A DNA stretch of 14,096 bases from NCBI GenBank assembly GCA_013331215.1, contig DUGU01000161.1, forward strand, positions 1,840-15,935, read 5' to 3'. This DNA comes from Methanoregulaceae archaeon. GTDB lineage: Archaea; Halobacteriota; Methanomicrobia; Methanomicrobiales; Methanospirillaceae. Under the pieces are notes generated by a model that was not told the DNA's origin, did not search any database, and saw nothing but the letters and a program-made list of their open reading frames with translations. Below are positions 1-6,308 of this stretch, one piece after another; position 1 is the first letter of the stretch, and every line of letters starts with the position of its first letter. A program made the translations under genes and the position numbers.

Positions 1-24
1 GTCATACCACTAGACCATCGATGC
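1..24 (-). tRNA. 5' end of a tRNA gene, probably tRNA-Gly (partial)
   Basis: Read on the minus strand from base 24, the sequence starts GCATCGATGGTCTAGTGGTATGAC-like. It has a 7-nt acceptor strand, T at position 8, a D-stem GTCT/TGAC, A14, and GG at 18-19 in the D-loop. This matches the 5' quarter of a tRNA. The GGTCTAGTGGTATGA core is what I associate with archaeal tRNA-Gly, but the anticodon lies outside the window, so the isotype is an inference. Confidence 0.7.
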
Positions 25-51
25 GAACTGCCTTCATTCGTTCGCAGTTCG
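24..51. repeat. Inverted repeat at the tRNA 5' end
   Basis: CGAACTGC at 24-31 is the exact reverse complement of GCAGTTCG at 44-51, with a 12-nt loop. It lies between the tRNA TATA box and the mature 5' end and overlaps the first tRNA base. It could fold in the precursor leader or be a protein site. Confidence 0.6.
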
Positions 52-53
52 GT

Positions 54-65
54 CTATTATAATTT
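54..65 (-). promoter_or_regulatory. TATA box for the tRNA
   Basis: The minus strand reads AAATTATAATAG here, an AT block in a GC-rich setting and a good archaeal TATA-box match. Its centre is about 36 bases before the tRNA 5' end, so initiation about 10 bases ahead of the mature tRNA is expected. Inferred from sequence only. Confidence 0.45.
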
Positions 66-94
66 CTCGTTCGCCCATTTTATCGTTTCTATGC

Positions 95-116
95 CCCGTT
101 CGGGCCGAAAAACGGG
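95..116 (-). terminator. Possible htpX transcription terminator
   Basis: Just past the htpX stop, CCCGTT (95-100) and AACGGG (111-116) form a 6-bp stem. The minus strand carries TTTTT at 108-112 directly after the stop. Archaeal termination relies mainly on T-runs, so this is plausible but short. Confidence 0.35.
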
Positions 117-120
117 AGGC

Positions 121-1005
121 TCAGGCGATGACCCGGCCCTGCCCGAGCTCCATCCGGATCCGCTCGAGGGCTTCGATCCGCCGCTCGAGCGGGGGGTGGG
201 TCGCGAAGAGCTCGGCGAGGGCCGAGCCCCGCACGGGCAGGATGAAGAACGCGTTCGCGCTCTCGACCTTCTGCTGCCGCTCCGCGGGCGCGGCCGAGAT
301 CCGGCCGTTGATCTTGAGCAGGGCCGAGATCAGCGACTCGGGGTCGCGGGTGATCAGGGCGCTGCCGCGGTCGGCCGCGAACTCGCGGTAGCGCGAGAGC
401 GACATCAGGAGCAGGTTCGAGACGACCCAGACCACGATCGCGGCGATCCAGGCGATCATCCAGGGGCTGCCGTCCCTCCGGTCGCCGAGCGAGAGGAAGA
501 TCGCGTTGTGCATGATCAGGGAGGCGATCATCGCGACGAACGAGGCGATCGTCATGGTGAGGATGTCCCGGTTCTTGACGTGCGATAGTTCGTGGGCGAG
601 GACGGCCTCGAGCTCGCGGGGGGAGAGGAGGCGGTAGATCGAGTCCGTGACCGCGACCACGGCGTGCTTCGGCGACCGCCCGGTCGCGAACGCGTTCGGG
701 ATCGGCGAGGGCATGACCGCGACCCGCGGCATGGGGATCCCCGCCTCGGTCGAGAGCTTCTCGACCGTCCGGTAGAGCTCCGGGTACTCGTCGCGATCGA
801 CGACGCGTGCCCCGGTGGACATGAGGACCAGCCGGTCGGAGAAGAAATACTGGACGAAGGCGAACCCGACCGAGATGAGGACGAGCCACCACAGGCCGAC
901 CCCGAGCGTCCGAAGTACCGCGAGGAATGCGAGGTAGACGAGGAGCAGGAGGCCCATCGTCAGCCAGATCCGCATCGAGAGACCGTAGTCACGCGGCCAT
1001 TTCAT
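121..1005 (-). CDS. htpX: HtpX-family membrane zinc metalloprotease (M48)
   Basis: 294-aa integral-membrane protease of peptidase family M48B, whose members clear misfolded membrane proteins with the active site on the cytoplasmic face. The zinc site is visible: HELSH at residues 138-142, and the third ligand as Glu208 in YREFAAD. Hydrophobic segments lie at about 12-31, 35-55, 149-166 and 181-203, the usual HtpX arrangement. A start 12 codons upstream is open, but I chose the ATG at 1005. The protein then begins MKWPRDYGLSMR, the typical archaeal HtpX N-terminus, and GTGATCC (1020-1014), complementary to the 16S rRNA 3' end, sits 8 bases ahead of it. It looks monocistronic and divergent from the replication gene. 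It is ordinary backbone and marks the left edge of the accessory region. Confidence 0.95.
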   Translation of the reverse strand: MKWPRDYGLSMRIWLTMGLLLLVYLAFLAVLRTLGVGLWWLVLISVGFAFVQYFFSDRLVLMSTGARVVDRDEYPELYRTVEKLSTEAGIPMPRVAVMPSPIPNAFATGRSPKHAVVAVTDSIYRLLSPRELEAVLAHELSHVKNRDILTMTIASFVAMIASLIMHNAIFLSLGDRRDGSPWMIAWIAAIVVWVVSNLLLMSLSRYREFAADRGSALITRDPESLISALLKINGRISAAPAERQQKVESANAFFILPVRGSALAELFATHPPLERRIEALERIRMELGQGRVIA

Positions 1006-1013
1006 AGATACTA

Positions 1014-1020
1014 GGATCAC
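1014..1020 (-). promoter_or_regulatory. Shine-Dalgarno sequence of htpX
   Basis: GTGATCC on the minus strand matches seven bases of the anti-16S consensus GGAGGTGATCC. It is 8 bases ahead of the ATG at 1005 and decides that start over the upstream ATG at 1041. Confidence 0.75.
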
Positions 1021-1102
1021 GATGCGCGCCCATAAACGCATCGATGGAGGAGCACCGGAGCGACCCTATCCGGCTGTTTTTCCGCTCGCGAACGGTCGCT
1101 CC

Positions 1103-1109
1103 GTATAAA
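1103..1109 (-). promoter_or_regulatory. Candidate TATA box for htpX
   Basis: TTTATAC on the minus strand would place initiation near 1083, giving a leader of about 77 nt that contains the Shine-Dalgarno sequence. A second candidate, TTTATGG at 1036-1030, sits in the loop of the small inverted repeat GATGCG/CGCATC (1021-1042). It would start transcription at the ATG itself and leave the Shine-Dalgarno unused, so I prefer the first. Confidence 0.35.
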
Positions 1110-1171
1110 CGCGGACCCGTTCGGGGGAGATCCCCGCTCCCGCCGCCCCGGGCAGACGCCCGTCGAGCCGT

Positions 1172-1182
1172 TTTACATATTT
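1172..1182 (+). promoter_or_regulatory. Candidate TATA box for the primase-helicase gene
   Basis: TTTACATATTT is the only AT-rich block ahead of the replication gene. Initiation near 1205 would leave a leader of about 39 nt before the ATG at 1244. I see no clear Shine-Dalgarno sequence in that leader. Confidence 0.45.
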
Positions 1183-1243
1183 TGCGCGTCGACACTTCCC
1201 TGGCACCGCCCCGGCCCCCCACGCCCCCTCGTATGACAGCAGC

Positions 1244-4040
1244 ATGACACAATCCAATGGCGGCGGCACGACCGCGCCAATAACGGGCTCGCGCCCGGCA
1301 GTATCGACTGAAGAATACACACGACAGCACGGCCCCCCGTACAGCGCGGTGGACACGGGTCCCGGCGCCGTGCGGGCCGCGCTCGAACTCCTGCTCGAGC
1401 CGGGGGCCGTGACCGAGCTCCGCGCCATCGGCCGCGACGGCCGGATCGCCTCGGGGTACTTCGACGACCCGGCCCTCGTCGCGGAGAAGGCCGACACGCT
1501 CGACGCCTCCGCGGAATTCAGCGGGATCTACGTCACGCTCAACCCCGTGAACCCCGCGCTCCTCGCCCGCCGCGCGAACCGCGTCGAAGCGCGTCTCGGG
1601 CGCGGCGATCCGACCACGGCCGACGCCGACATCGTCCGCCGGCGCTGGCTCCCGATCGACGTGGACCCGGTCCGGCCGAGCGGCGTCTCGTCCACCACGG
1701 CGGAGCACCACGCGGCCTGCGGAGCGGCCCAGACGATCCGCGACGCGCTCGCGGAGGAGGGCTGGCCCGCGCCGATCGTCGCGGACTCGGGTAACGGGGC
1801 CCACCTCCTTTACCGGGGGGGATCTCCCGAACGACGACGAGAGCACAGCCCTCGTGAAGGCCGTCCTCGCCGCGCTCGACGCCCGGTTCTCGACGGAGCG
1901 GGCGAAGGTCGACTGCGCGAACTTCAACGCCGGCCGGATCTGGAAAGTCTACGGCACGGTCTCGCGCAAGGGCGACTCGACCGCCGACCGCCCCCACCGC
2001 CGCGCGGCCGTCCTCGAAGCGCCGCGCCTGCCCACAGCCGTGCCGGCGCTCCTGCTGGGGTCGCTCGCCGCGACGATCGCGTCCGCGCCTCCGGAGCCGA
2101 CGCCGGCGGCCTGCCCCGCCGGGCCGAACCCCGGCGCGGCCGGAGCCGCGGACGAGGTGCTCGAGCGCGGGGACCCGGTGGGCTTTCTCCTCGAGGCCTT
2201 CGCGCGGGACCACGTCGGGGACGAGACCCTGGCGCACTGCCTGATCATGTCCATCGCCTCCCAGGCCGTCCTGAACTCGCGCGGGCTCCACGTCTACGTC
2301 ACGGGCGAGAGCGGGAAGGGCAAGTCGAGCGGCATGACGGCCATGCTCCGGCAGGTGCCGGAGGAGTACCGCCTCGCGGAGCGGATGAGCGACAAGGCGC
2401 TCTACTACTCGGACGATATCGGCCCCGGCACCGTCCTCCTGCTCGACGACATCGCCCTCTCCGAGGAGCTCCAGGAGGTGCTCAAGGAGGCCACGAGCAA
2501 GTTCACCGAGCCGATCCGGATGCGGACCGTCGACACGGACCGGAAGGTCCGGCATTGCGCCGTCCCCGAGCGCTGCGTCTGGTGGCTCGTGAACGTCCGC
2601 GCCCTCTACGACGACCAGGTCCTCAACCGGATGCTGACCTGCTGGGTCGACGACTCCAAGGCTCAGGACGGCGTGGTCTTCGAGCGGCAGCTCGCCGAGG
2701 AGGCCCGCCCGGCCCGCGAGGCCGTGAACGGTCGGTTCGACCTCGCCGTCTGCCGCGAGCTCTGGCGCGCAGCCCGGAGCGGGGGCCTGGTCTACGTCGA
2801 GGTACCGTTCGCCACCAGGATCAGGATGGCCTCGGTCAGCAACCGCCGGAACACGCTGGTCCTGCTCGACCTCGTCCGGAGTCACGCCCTCCTCCACCTC
2901 CGCCAGCGGTCGACGGAGCGGCTCGAGGACGGCACACTCGTCGTCACGGCGACGCGGGCCGACTTCGACTATGCCGCGGGCCTCTTCTCCGCGCTGCACG
3001 CGGGCGGCGGGTCGCTCGGCTCCAAGTTCGACCGGAACGAGGACCTGGTCCTCGCGGAGGCGTCGCGGAGGGAGGCGGCGCGGTTCACGACGCAGGACGT
3101 GCAGCGGTGGACGGGGTGGACGTACCAGAAGTCGCGGCGGACGATGCTCGGCTATACCGGGCGCGGCGGGGTCCGCTATCCCGGGCTGATCGACAAGTCC
3201 CCTGCGCTGACCCTGATCGACCAGACGGCCGTCGACCCCGAGGAGGCGAACCGCGACGTGCGCCAGCGGCAGCTCGTCTTCGTCTTCAACGAGGAGATCT
3301 ACCGGGAGAGCCTGGTGCGGGGACAGGTCTGGCTCAAGGACGGCGGCCCTGACGACAGCGCCGGTGCGTGCTGGCAGGTTGTTGTCAGGCCTGTTGACAG
3401 GCCTGTTGACAACATGGAAAAAGGCCGCACCGGCGGAGGAATTCAGAACGGGGGCGAATGCTCCGGGAACGCCGGACCATGTGTCAACACTCCGGCGAGC
3501 ACAGTGCGTCCAGATCCGTCCGACGGGGTGCACTGTGCTCCCGGTCCTGTTGATAGTACTGTGATCGATACGGGGATATCGAGGTCGGATTCGGGATCGG
3601 CGACCGCTCGGGCCGAATCGTTGTTACCAACAGGCCTATCAACACCGCTATCAACAGGGTGCCAACACGCCGAATGTTGTCATATCCCCGGCCCGCGCGC
3701 CTTCGCCGCGCTCGAGTCGCCGGCCCCGGTGCCCTGCGACGCCTGCGGCCGGCGGCCGTCGCATTATCGCGAGCGCCGGCCGGCGGGAGAGCCCCGCCAT
3801 CTCTGCCGCGCCTGCCACGCGGCGGCCGTGCGGCGCGAGCAGCGGGCGGGGCCGCCGCTGCCGGGGGTGATCGACCCCGGCGGGATGCGGAAGGTCGCGG
3901 CGTCGGTCGGCCGGTGCGACGTCTGCGATCTCGAGGCGGCCGCGTGGTCCGGCGGGGGCGTCCGGCTCTGCGAGGCGTGCTACGATGGGGAGGCGCGGCG
4001 GCGCGTGCGGGAGGGCGCGGCCGGGCCGGCCGATGTGTAG
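1244..4040 (+). CDS. Plasmid/virus-type primase-helicase, split by a one-base frameshift
   Basis: Two overlapping reading frames make one protein of about 931 aa if one G of the run 1815-1821 is removed. Residues 1-250 look like an archaeo-eukaryotic primase: DVD (139-141) in WLPIDVDPVRPSG, the SGNGAH motif (182-187), and the conserved NFNAGRIWKVYGT stretch just past the break. Then comes a P-loop NTPase with Walker A GESGKGKS (about 354-361) and Walker B LLLDD (about 398-402), and a probable winged helix (about 608-648). A low-complexity linker follows, coded by the iteron-like block. Two zinc ribbons end the protein (CxxC pairs at about 831/834 with 854/857, and 891/894 with 909/912). Such primase-NTPase fusions replicate plasmids and viruses, so this marks an integrated element. 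The exact helicase superfamily is uncertain. The downstream frame alone could start at GTG 1854, but it would lack the primase motifs. Confidence 0.8.
1815..1821 (+). other. Seven-G run at the frame break of the primase-helicase gene
   Basis: Up to here the 1244 frame codes primase residues ending YRG. Past here the coherent protein (DLPNDDESTALVKAVLAALD) is one base over. Reading six instead of seven G joins them without losing a residue. It could be a sequencing or assembly error, a true inactivating mutation, or slippage. Confidence 0.8.
3379..3682. other. Iteron-like dyad array, candidate replication origin or Rep-binding site
   Basis: Left array: three 12-bp units at 3379, 3391 and 3403 (TTGTTGTCAGGC, CTGTTGACAGGC, CTGTTGACAACA). 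Right array in inverse orientation: TACCAACA 3625, TATCAACA 3637, TATCAACA 3649 and TGCCAACA 3660, spaced 12, 12 and 11. Single inner copies are TGTCAACA 3482-3489 (inverse) and TGTTGATA 3548-3555 (direct). TGTTGTCA recurs at 3675-3682. The inner copies and the central hairpin are symmetric about 3518.5, the outer arrays about 3521. The block lies within the coding frame as a linker and is less GC-rich than the flanks. Origin function is inferred from this iteron-plus-dyad layout inside a replication gene. Confidence 0.55.
3492..3544. repeat. Large inverted repeat at the centre of the dyad array
   Basis: GAGCACAGTGC (3497-3507) is exactly complementary to GCACTGTGCTC (3530-3540). With a single bulged base the stem grows by CCGG (3492-3495 with 3541-3544), giving 15 bp around a 22-nt loop. 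A smaller repeat, TCGATA/TATCGA, lies at 3565-3582. Confidence 0.8.
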
Positions 4041-4052
4041 AGCAGAAAGGCC

Positions 4053-4241
4053 TCAGCTTTTCTTCGCGACGGCCGCCTCGACGACCGCGATCTCGTCGGC
4101 CGTCAGGCCGTACACAAGCGCGCCGATCTCGCGATCCGTCTGCTCGACCTGTATCTCGAGGAGCCGCTTCGCATGATCGGTGGCCGCAAGCGTCAGCCGG
4201 TGGTGGGGGGCGACCATCCGGTCGATGAGCGCGACCAAAAA
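4053..4241 (-). pseudogene. Decayed 3' end of a type IIG restriction-methylation gene
   Basis: The last 62 codons of this minus-strand frame align with the last 65 of the complete restriction-methylation gene at 6305-9487, identical at about 42 of 62 positions by hand. Shared landmarks are ATDHxKRLLE, EQTDREI, LVY and the end VAKK. It lacks three residues (NLY) present in the complete gene. Upstream of 4241 the similarity stops abruptly and the DUF3467 gene follows, so the other 1000 or so codons are gone. It runs convergently into the replication gene, 12 bases from its stop. The frame stays open upstream to 4517 but there only overlaps the DUF3467 gene. It is most likely a remnant, not an expressed protein. 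Confidence 0.7.
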
Positions 4242-4266
4242 AGGATCTGATTGGATTCGGTGCTGC

Positions 4267-4614
4267 CTATTGCTGATCCATCGATTTTCCAGCAGGGTAT
4301 TGCTCCATCGCTCCGTCCGCATGTGCACTTGCCAGAACTCGAAACAGTGTTTCTGCAAGTTTCTGCGCGGCCGCGTAGGACATGAATATCCGCACTCCGG
4401 GAAGATGCATCGCCTCATCGCGCCTGACCCCTGGAGTCTGGAGAAAGTCGATGAAGACGTCACGGTGACTGACGTTAACCGCTGCCAGATTCGAGTAATA
4501 AACCTGGTTAATGTCAATCTCGGACGGAAGGTTTTCTACATGGTAGGAACTGCTGAGATCGATTGTAAATGAGGCTGTCTTGCGCTCGTCTGGAACGGTT
4601 TCTTCTGGATTCAT
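4267..4614 (-). CDS. DUF3467 domain protein
   Basis: 115 aa. Residues 34-100 fit the DUF3467 pattern: a beta segment NQVYYSNLAAVNVSHRDVFIDF, then VRIFMSYAAAQKLAETLFRVL. The family is small, soluble and of unknown function. The ATG overlaps the stop of the winged-helix gene as ATGA (4611-4614), so the two are almost surely co-translated and probably act together. The gene is AT-richer than its neighbours, in line with recent acquisition. Downstream lies only the restriction-gene remnant. The family call is from recall of the pattern and the function is unknown. Confidence 0.75.
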   Translation of the reverse strand: MNPEETVPDERKTASFTIDLSSSYHVENLPSEIDINQVYYSNLAAVNVSHRDVFIDFLQTPGVRRDEAMHLPGVRIFMSYAAAQKLAETLFRVLASAHADGAMEQYPAGKSMDQQ

Positions 4615-5129
4615 ACTGCTACCCCGGTGTATATTGCCGATGCAGGTTCAGATATGCCCATTTTCCGTGATGTCGCATCTCGGGCTCCTACAATTTCATA
4701 CGAAGTCCCTGAAATGTCGTACGAATGGACTGATTCAAACTTCTCGCGGACATAGTTCGAATAGTAATCGTGTACGGCCATATCCATGCAGTCCGAGCCG
4801 TCGCGGTCGTCGAGCATTGCGTAGGCGAGGAACGAGAGCGCGACGAACTTCTTCGACTCGACCCTGACCCGGTACCGGGGTGGCTGGTTTTCGGACGAAA
4901 CCTTTTCGATCAGGTTCAGCCGGAGGAGCGTCGCGAGGGCGGAGCGGATGCTCGGTTCGGATTTTTCGGTCAGCTCCTCGAGGTCCTTGGGTCGATATAC
5001 GACTGATGGCGACGCGATGAACTCCTCGATCACGTGCGCGAGCACGGTGTTGCCGAAGAGGCCGCCGTAGGGCGCATCGATGAAGACCTCGGCCTCTTTC
5101 GGAGGAGAGGACAGGCTCCCGGATGTCAT
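4611..5129 (-). CDS. Winged helix-turn-helix protein, probable autoregulator
   Basis: 172 aa. A DNA-binding winged helix spans about residues 25-92: helix GNTVLAHVIEEFIASP, helix RPKDLEELTE, recognition helix SEPSIRSALATLLRLNLIEKV, and a wing around PPRYRVRVES. Residues 93-172 match nothing I recognise and may be a dimer or effector part; there is no membrane segment. It is the first gene of a two-gene operon with the DUF3467 gene (4-base overlap). A perfect 7-bp-arm palindrome lies three bases ahead of its start codon and a TATA box just beyond, which suggests it represses its own operon. This could instead be the antitoxin-like or sensor half of a defence pair, which the sequence cannot settle. 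Confidence 0.75.
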   Translation of the reverse strand: MTSGSLSSPPKEAEVFIDAPYGGLFGNTVLAHVIEEFIASPSVVYRPKDLEELTEKSEPSIRSALATLLRLNLIEKVSSENQPPRYRVRVESKKFVALSFLAYAMLDDRDGSDCMDMAVHDYYSNYVREKFESVHSYDISGTSYEIVGARDATSRKMGISEPASAIYTGVAV

Positions 5130-5132
5130 GAT

Positions 5133-5148
5133 ACTACTAGATAGTAGT
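5133..5148. promoter_or_regulatory. Palindromic operator candidate ahead of the winged-helix gene
   Basis: ACTACTA-GA-TAGTAGT is a perfect inverted repeat with 7-bp arms and a 2-base centre. It covers the expected initiation site of the minus-strand promoter, three bases before the ATG at 5129. A dimeric winged-helix protein bound here would block transcription. Confidence 0.6.
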
Positions 5149-5154
5149 GGAGCC

Positions 5155-5165
5155 GTAAATATTTT
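5155..5165 (-). promoter_or_regulatory. TATA box of the winged-helix/DUF3467 operon
   Basis: The minus strand reads AAAATATTTAC here, an AT block about 25 bases ahead of the predicted start near 5135. The transcript would be nearly leaderless, and no Shine-Dalgarno sequence is visible. Confidence 0.5.
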
Positions 5166-5171
5166 TTCGGA

Positions 5172-5185
5172 CGAGAAAAGAAAAG
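5172..5185 (-). terminator. Pyrimidine-rich terminator after the 97-aa gene
   Basis: The RNA-sense minus strand reads CTTTTCTTTTCTC directly after the stop at 5186, a T-rich stretch of the kind that ends archaeal transcripts. It separates the restriction operon from the winged-helix operon. Confidence 0.45.
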
Positions 5186-5479
5186 TTATATCCTGTGCCA
5201 GTGCCGGTGGTGCGGGACCTCTTCATCGTAGTAGACCATCCATTGGTCTGCCCAGACCCGATTGTTGAGGACGACCCACTTCTCACCATTTACAGTGGGG
5301 ATCTCGATGTGCGAGGTGTCGAGCGATTTTACGAAGGCCGTCGGGTCGAACTCGGCGATGGAGCAGTGCTTCCTGCAGCGCCGGACGGGCTGGCGGGCGC
5401 CGCGCTTCTTCAGCCAGGCGAGGAACTTAGCTCCATCCCAACCGGGATCGACGCCGTCGGGGCGAGAAGAGGAGCTCAT
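5186..5479 (-). CDS. Unrecognised 97-aa protein downstream of the nuclease gene
   Basis: I do not recognise this protein. It has a basic, Cys-containing middle (KKRGARQPVRRCRKHC), a likely folded second half (SIAEFDPTAFVKSLDTSHIEI, GEKWVVLNNRVWADQWMVYYDEE), and a His-rich end HHRHWHRI that might bind metal. There is no signal peptide or membrane segment. The ATG at 5479 has the purine-rich GGGAGAGG ahead of it. The same frame is open well upstream, to at least 5640, and codes an acidic stretch (KEEPIASNDEARSDEAAEQ) with no ATG, GTG or TTG. The mature protein may therefore be longer through a frameshift from the nuclease gene. The gene lies 55 bases after the nuclease stop and is probably in the same operon. 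Confidence 0.55.
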   Translation of the reverse strand: MSSSSRPDGVDPGWDGAKFLAWLKKRGARQPVRRCRKHCSIAEFDPTAFVKSLDTSHIEIPTVNGEKWVVLNNRVWADQWMVYYDEEVPHHRHWHRI

Positions 5480-5534
5480 CGCCTCTCCCTCGCTCGTGTC
5501 GGATTGTTCGGCGGCTTCATCGGATCGAGCCTCA

Positions 5535-6308
5535 TCATTGGATGCTATCGGTTCTTCCTTCGAGCAAAATCGTATCTTCGAGGTCCCACTTCCAGTCTTC
5601 CATGGCGACAGGGACGCTTGGCGTGATCGGGATCGAGAAGAACCGCGGTATGCGATCGCCGTGAAGAAACTCGATCCGATTCGATCTGAAGAGTGAAAAA
5701 CCGCAGCTTCTCGTTGGCAGCAGATTTTTCCTCTGCTGAAGAAGGGAGGAAATCGCCGATGAATACTGAAGTCTATCGAGGCGATTGTCGGAGTTCCAGA
5801 AGGCGATGATGAACGGTTCCATGCCCTCCACGTGAGCGAAGATCTGTTCTAACGCGGTGATGAGTCTTTGGTGGCACCTCTTTTCGTCATGCTCGTAATC
5901 GCTGCACGGTGCCAGTTCTGGGATCTTGCCATCGCGCCAGTCATCGTCGAGGTTCTTCCCGAAAGGGCCAGGATCTTTGTATCGATAGTGTTTGATCTCC
6001 ACAACTGCCGTCTGCCCGCCGCGAGCCACGCGGAGATCCGGTCGCCGTTCCTTGCTGCTCTCCGGTATGATCGAGACCGTGAAACCGTGATCGAGAAAAT
6101 AGAGCACGAACAGTCCTTCGACAAGGCAGTCCTCCAGCTGATCGTTGTCCGCCGCTTGTATGATTCGCCTGAACAGCGACGAGGAATGGTCGCAGGGTTC
6201 GACGGCCGAGAGGAGCGGGCGCCAATAGTTCGCCTGATCGGGATCACAAAGTTCCGAAATCCTTTCGTATGCCCTCTCGATGCCAGGCCGATGCTCGCTC
6301 ACGCTCAT
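5535..6308 (-). CDS. PD-(D/E)XK nuclease-like protein
   Basis: 257 aa. A restriction-endonuclease-like core is visible: helix EDCLVEGLFVLYFLDHGF (59-76), then RRPDLRV with Asp91, and AVVEIKHYR with Glu104 and Lys106, a PD-(x12)-ExK arrangement. The rest (about 115-230) is alpha/beta, with a predicted strand PFIIAFW at 165-171. I cannot name the family. Its ATG overlaps the stop of the type IIG gene (6305-6308), implying translational coupling and a joint role. It could be an extra restriction or nicking subunit, or a repair-type nuclease. There is no membrane segment. Composition is moderately AT-richer than htpX. The reading frame ends at 5535, but see the open neighbouring frame that leads into the 97-aa gene. 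Confidence 0.65.
   Translation of the reverse strand: MSVSEHRPGIERAYERISELCDPDQANYWRPLLSAVEPCDHSSSLFRRIIQAADNDQLEDCLVEGLFVLYFLDHGFTVSIIPESSKERRPDLRVARGGQTAVVEIKHYRYKDPGPFGKNLDDDWRDGKIPELAPCSDYEHDEKRCHQRLITALEQIFAHVEGMEPFIIAFWNSDNRLDRLQYSSAISSLLQQRKNLLPTRSCGFSLFRSNRIEFLHGDRIPRFFSIPITPSVPVAMEDWKWDLEDTILLEGRTDSIQ

Noticed and set aside
1..51. The tRNA end as the attachment site of the island
   Set aside because: Elements normally integrate at tRNA 3' ends, which lie outside the window here; no copy of a tRNA end was seen elsewhere and htpX intervenes.
1822..3352. Continuation of the 1244 frame past the G7 run to 3352
   Set aside because: It stays open only by GC bias; the residues become Arg/Pro/Gly-rich and lose all motif content, while the neighbouring frame holds the NTPase.
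1539..3533. A 664-codon minus-strand open frame opposite the primase-helicase
   Set aside because: It runs antisense through the Walker and primase motif region, and its Arg/Pro/Glu-rich composition is typical of shadow frames at this GC content.
3379..3667. A CRISPR array
   Set aside because: Units are only 12 bp, contiguous, in both orientations and inside a coding frame; there are no spacers and no cas genes.
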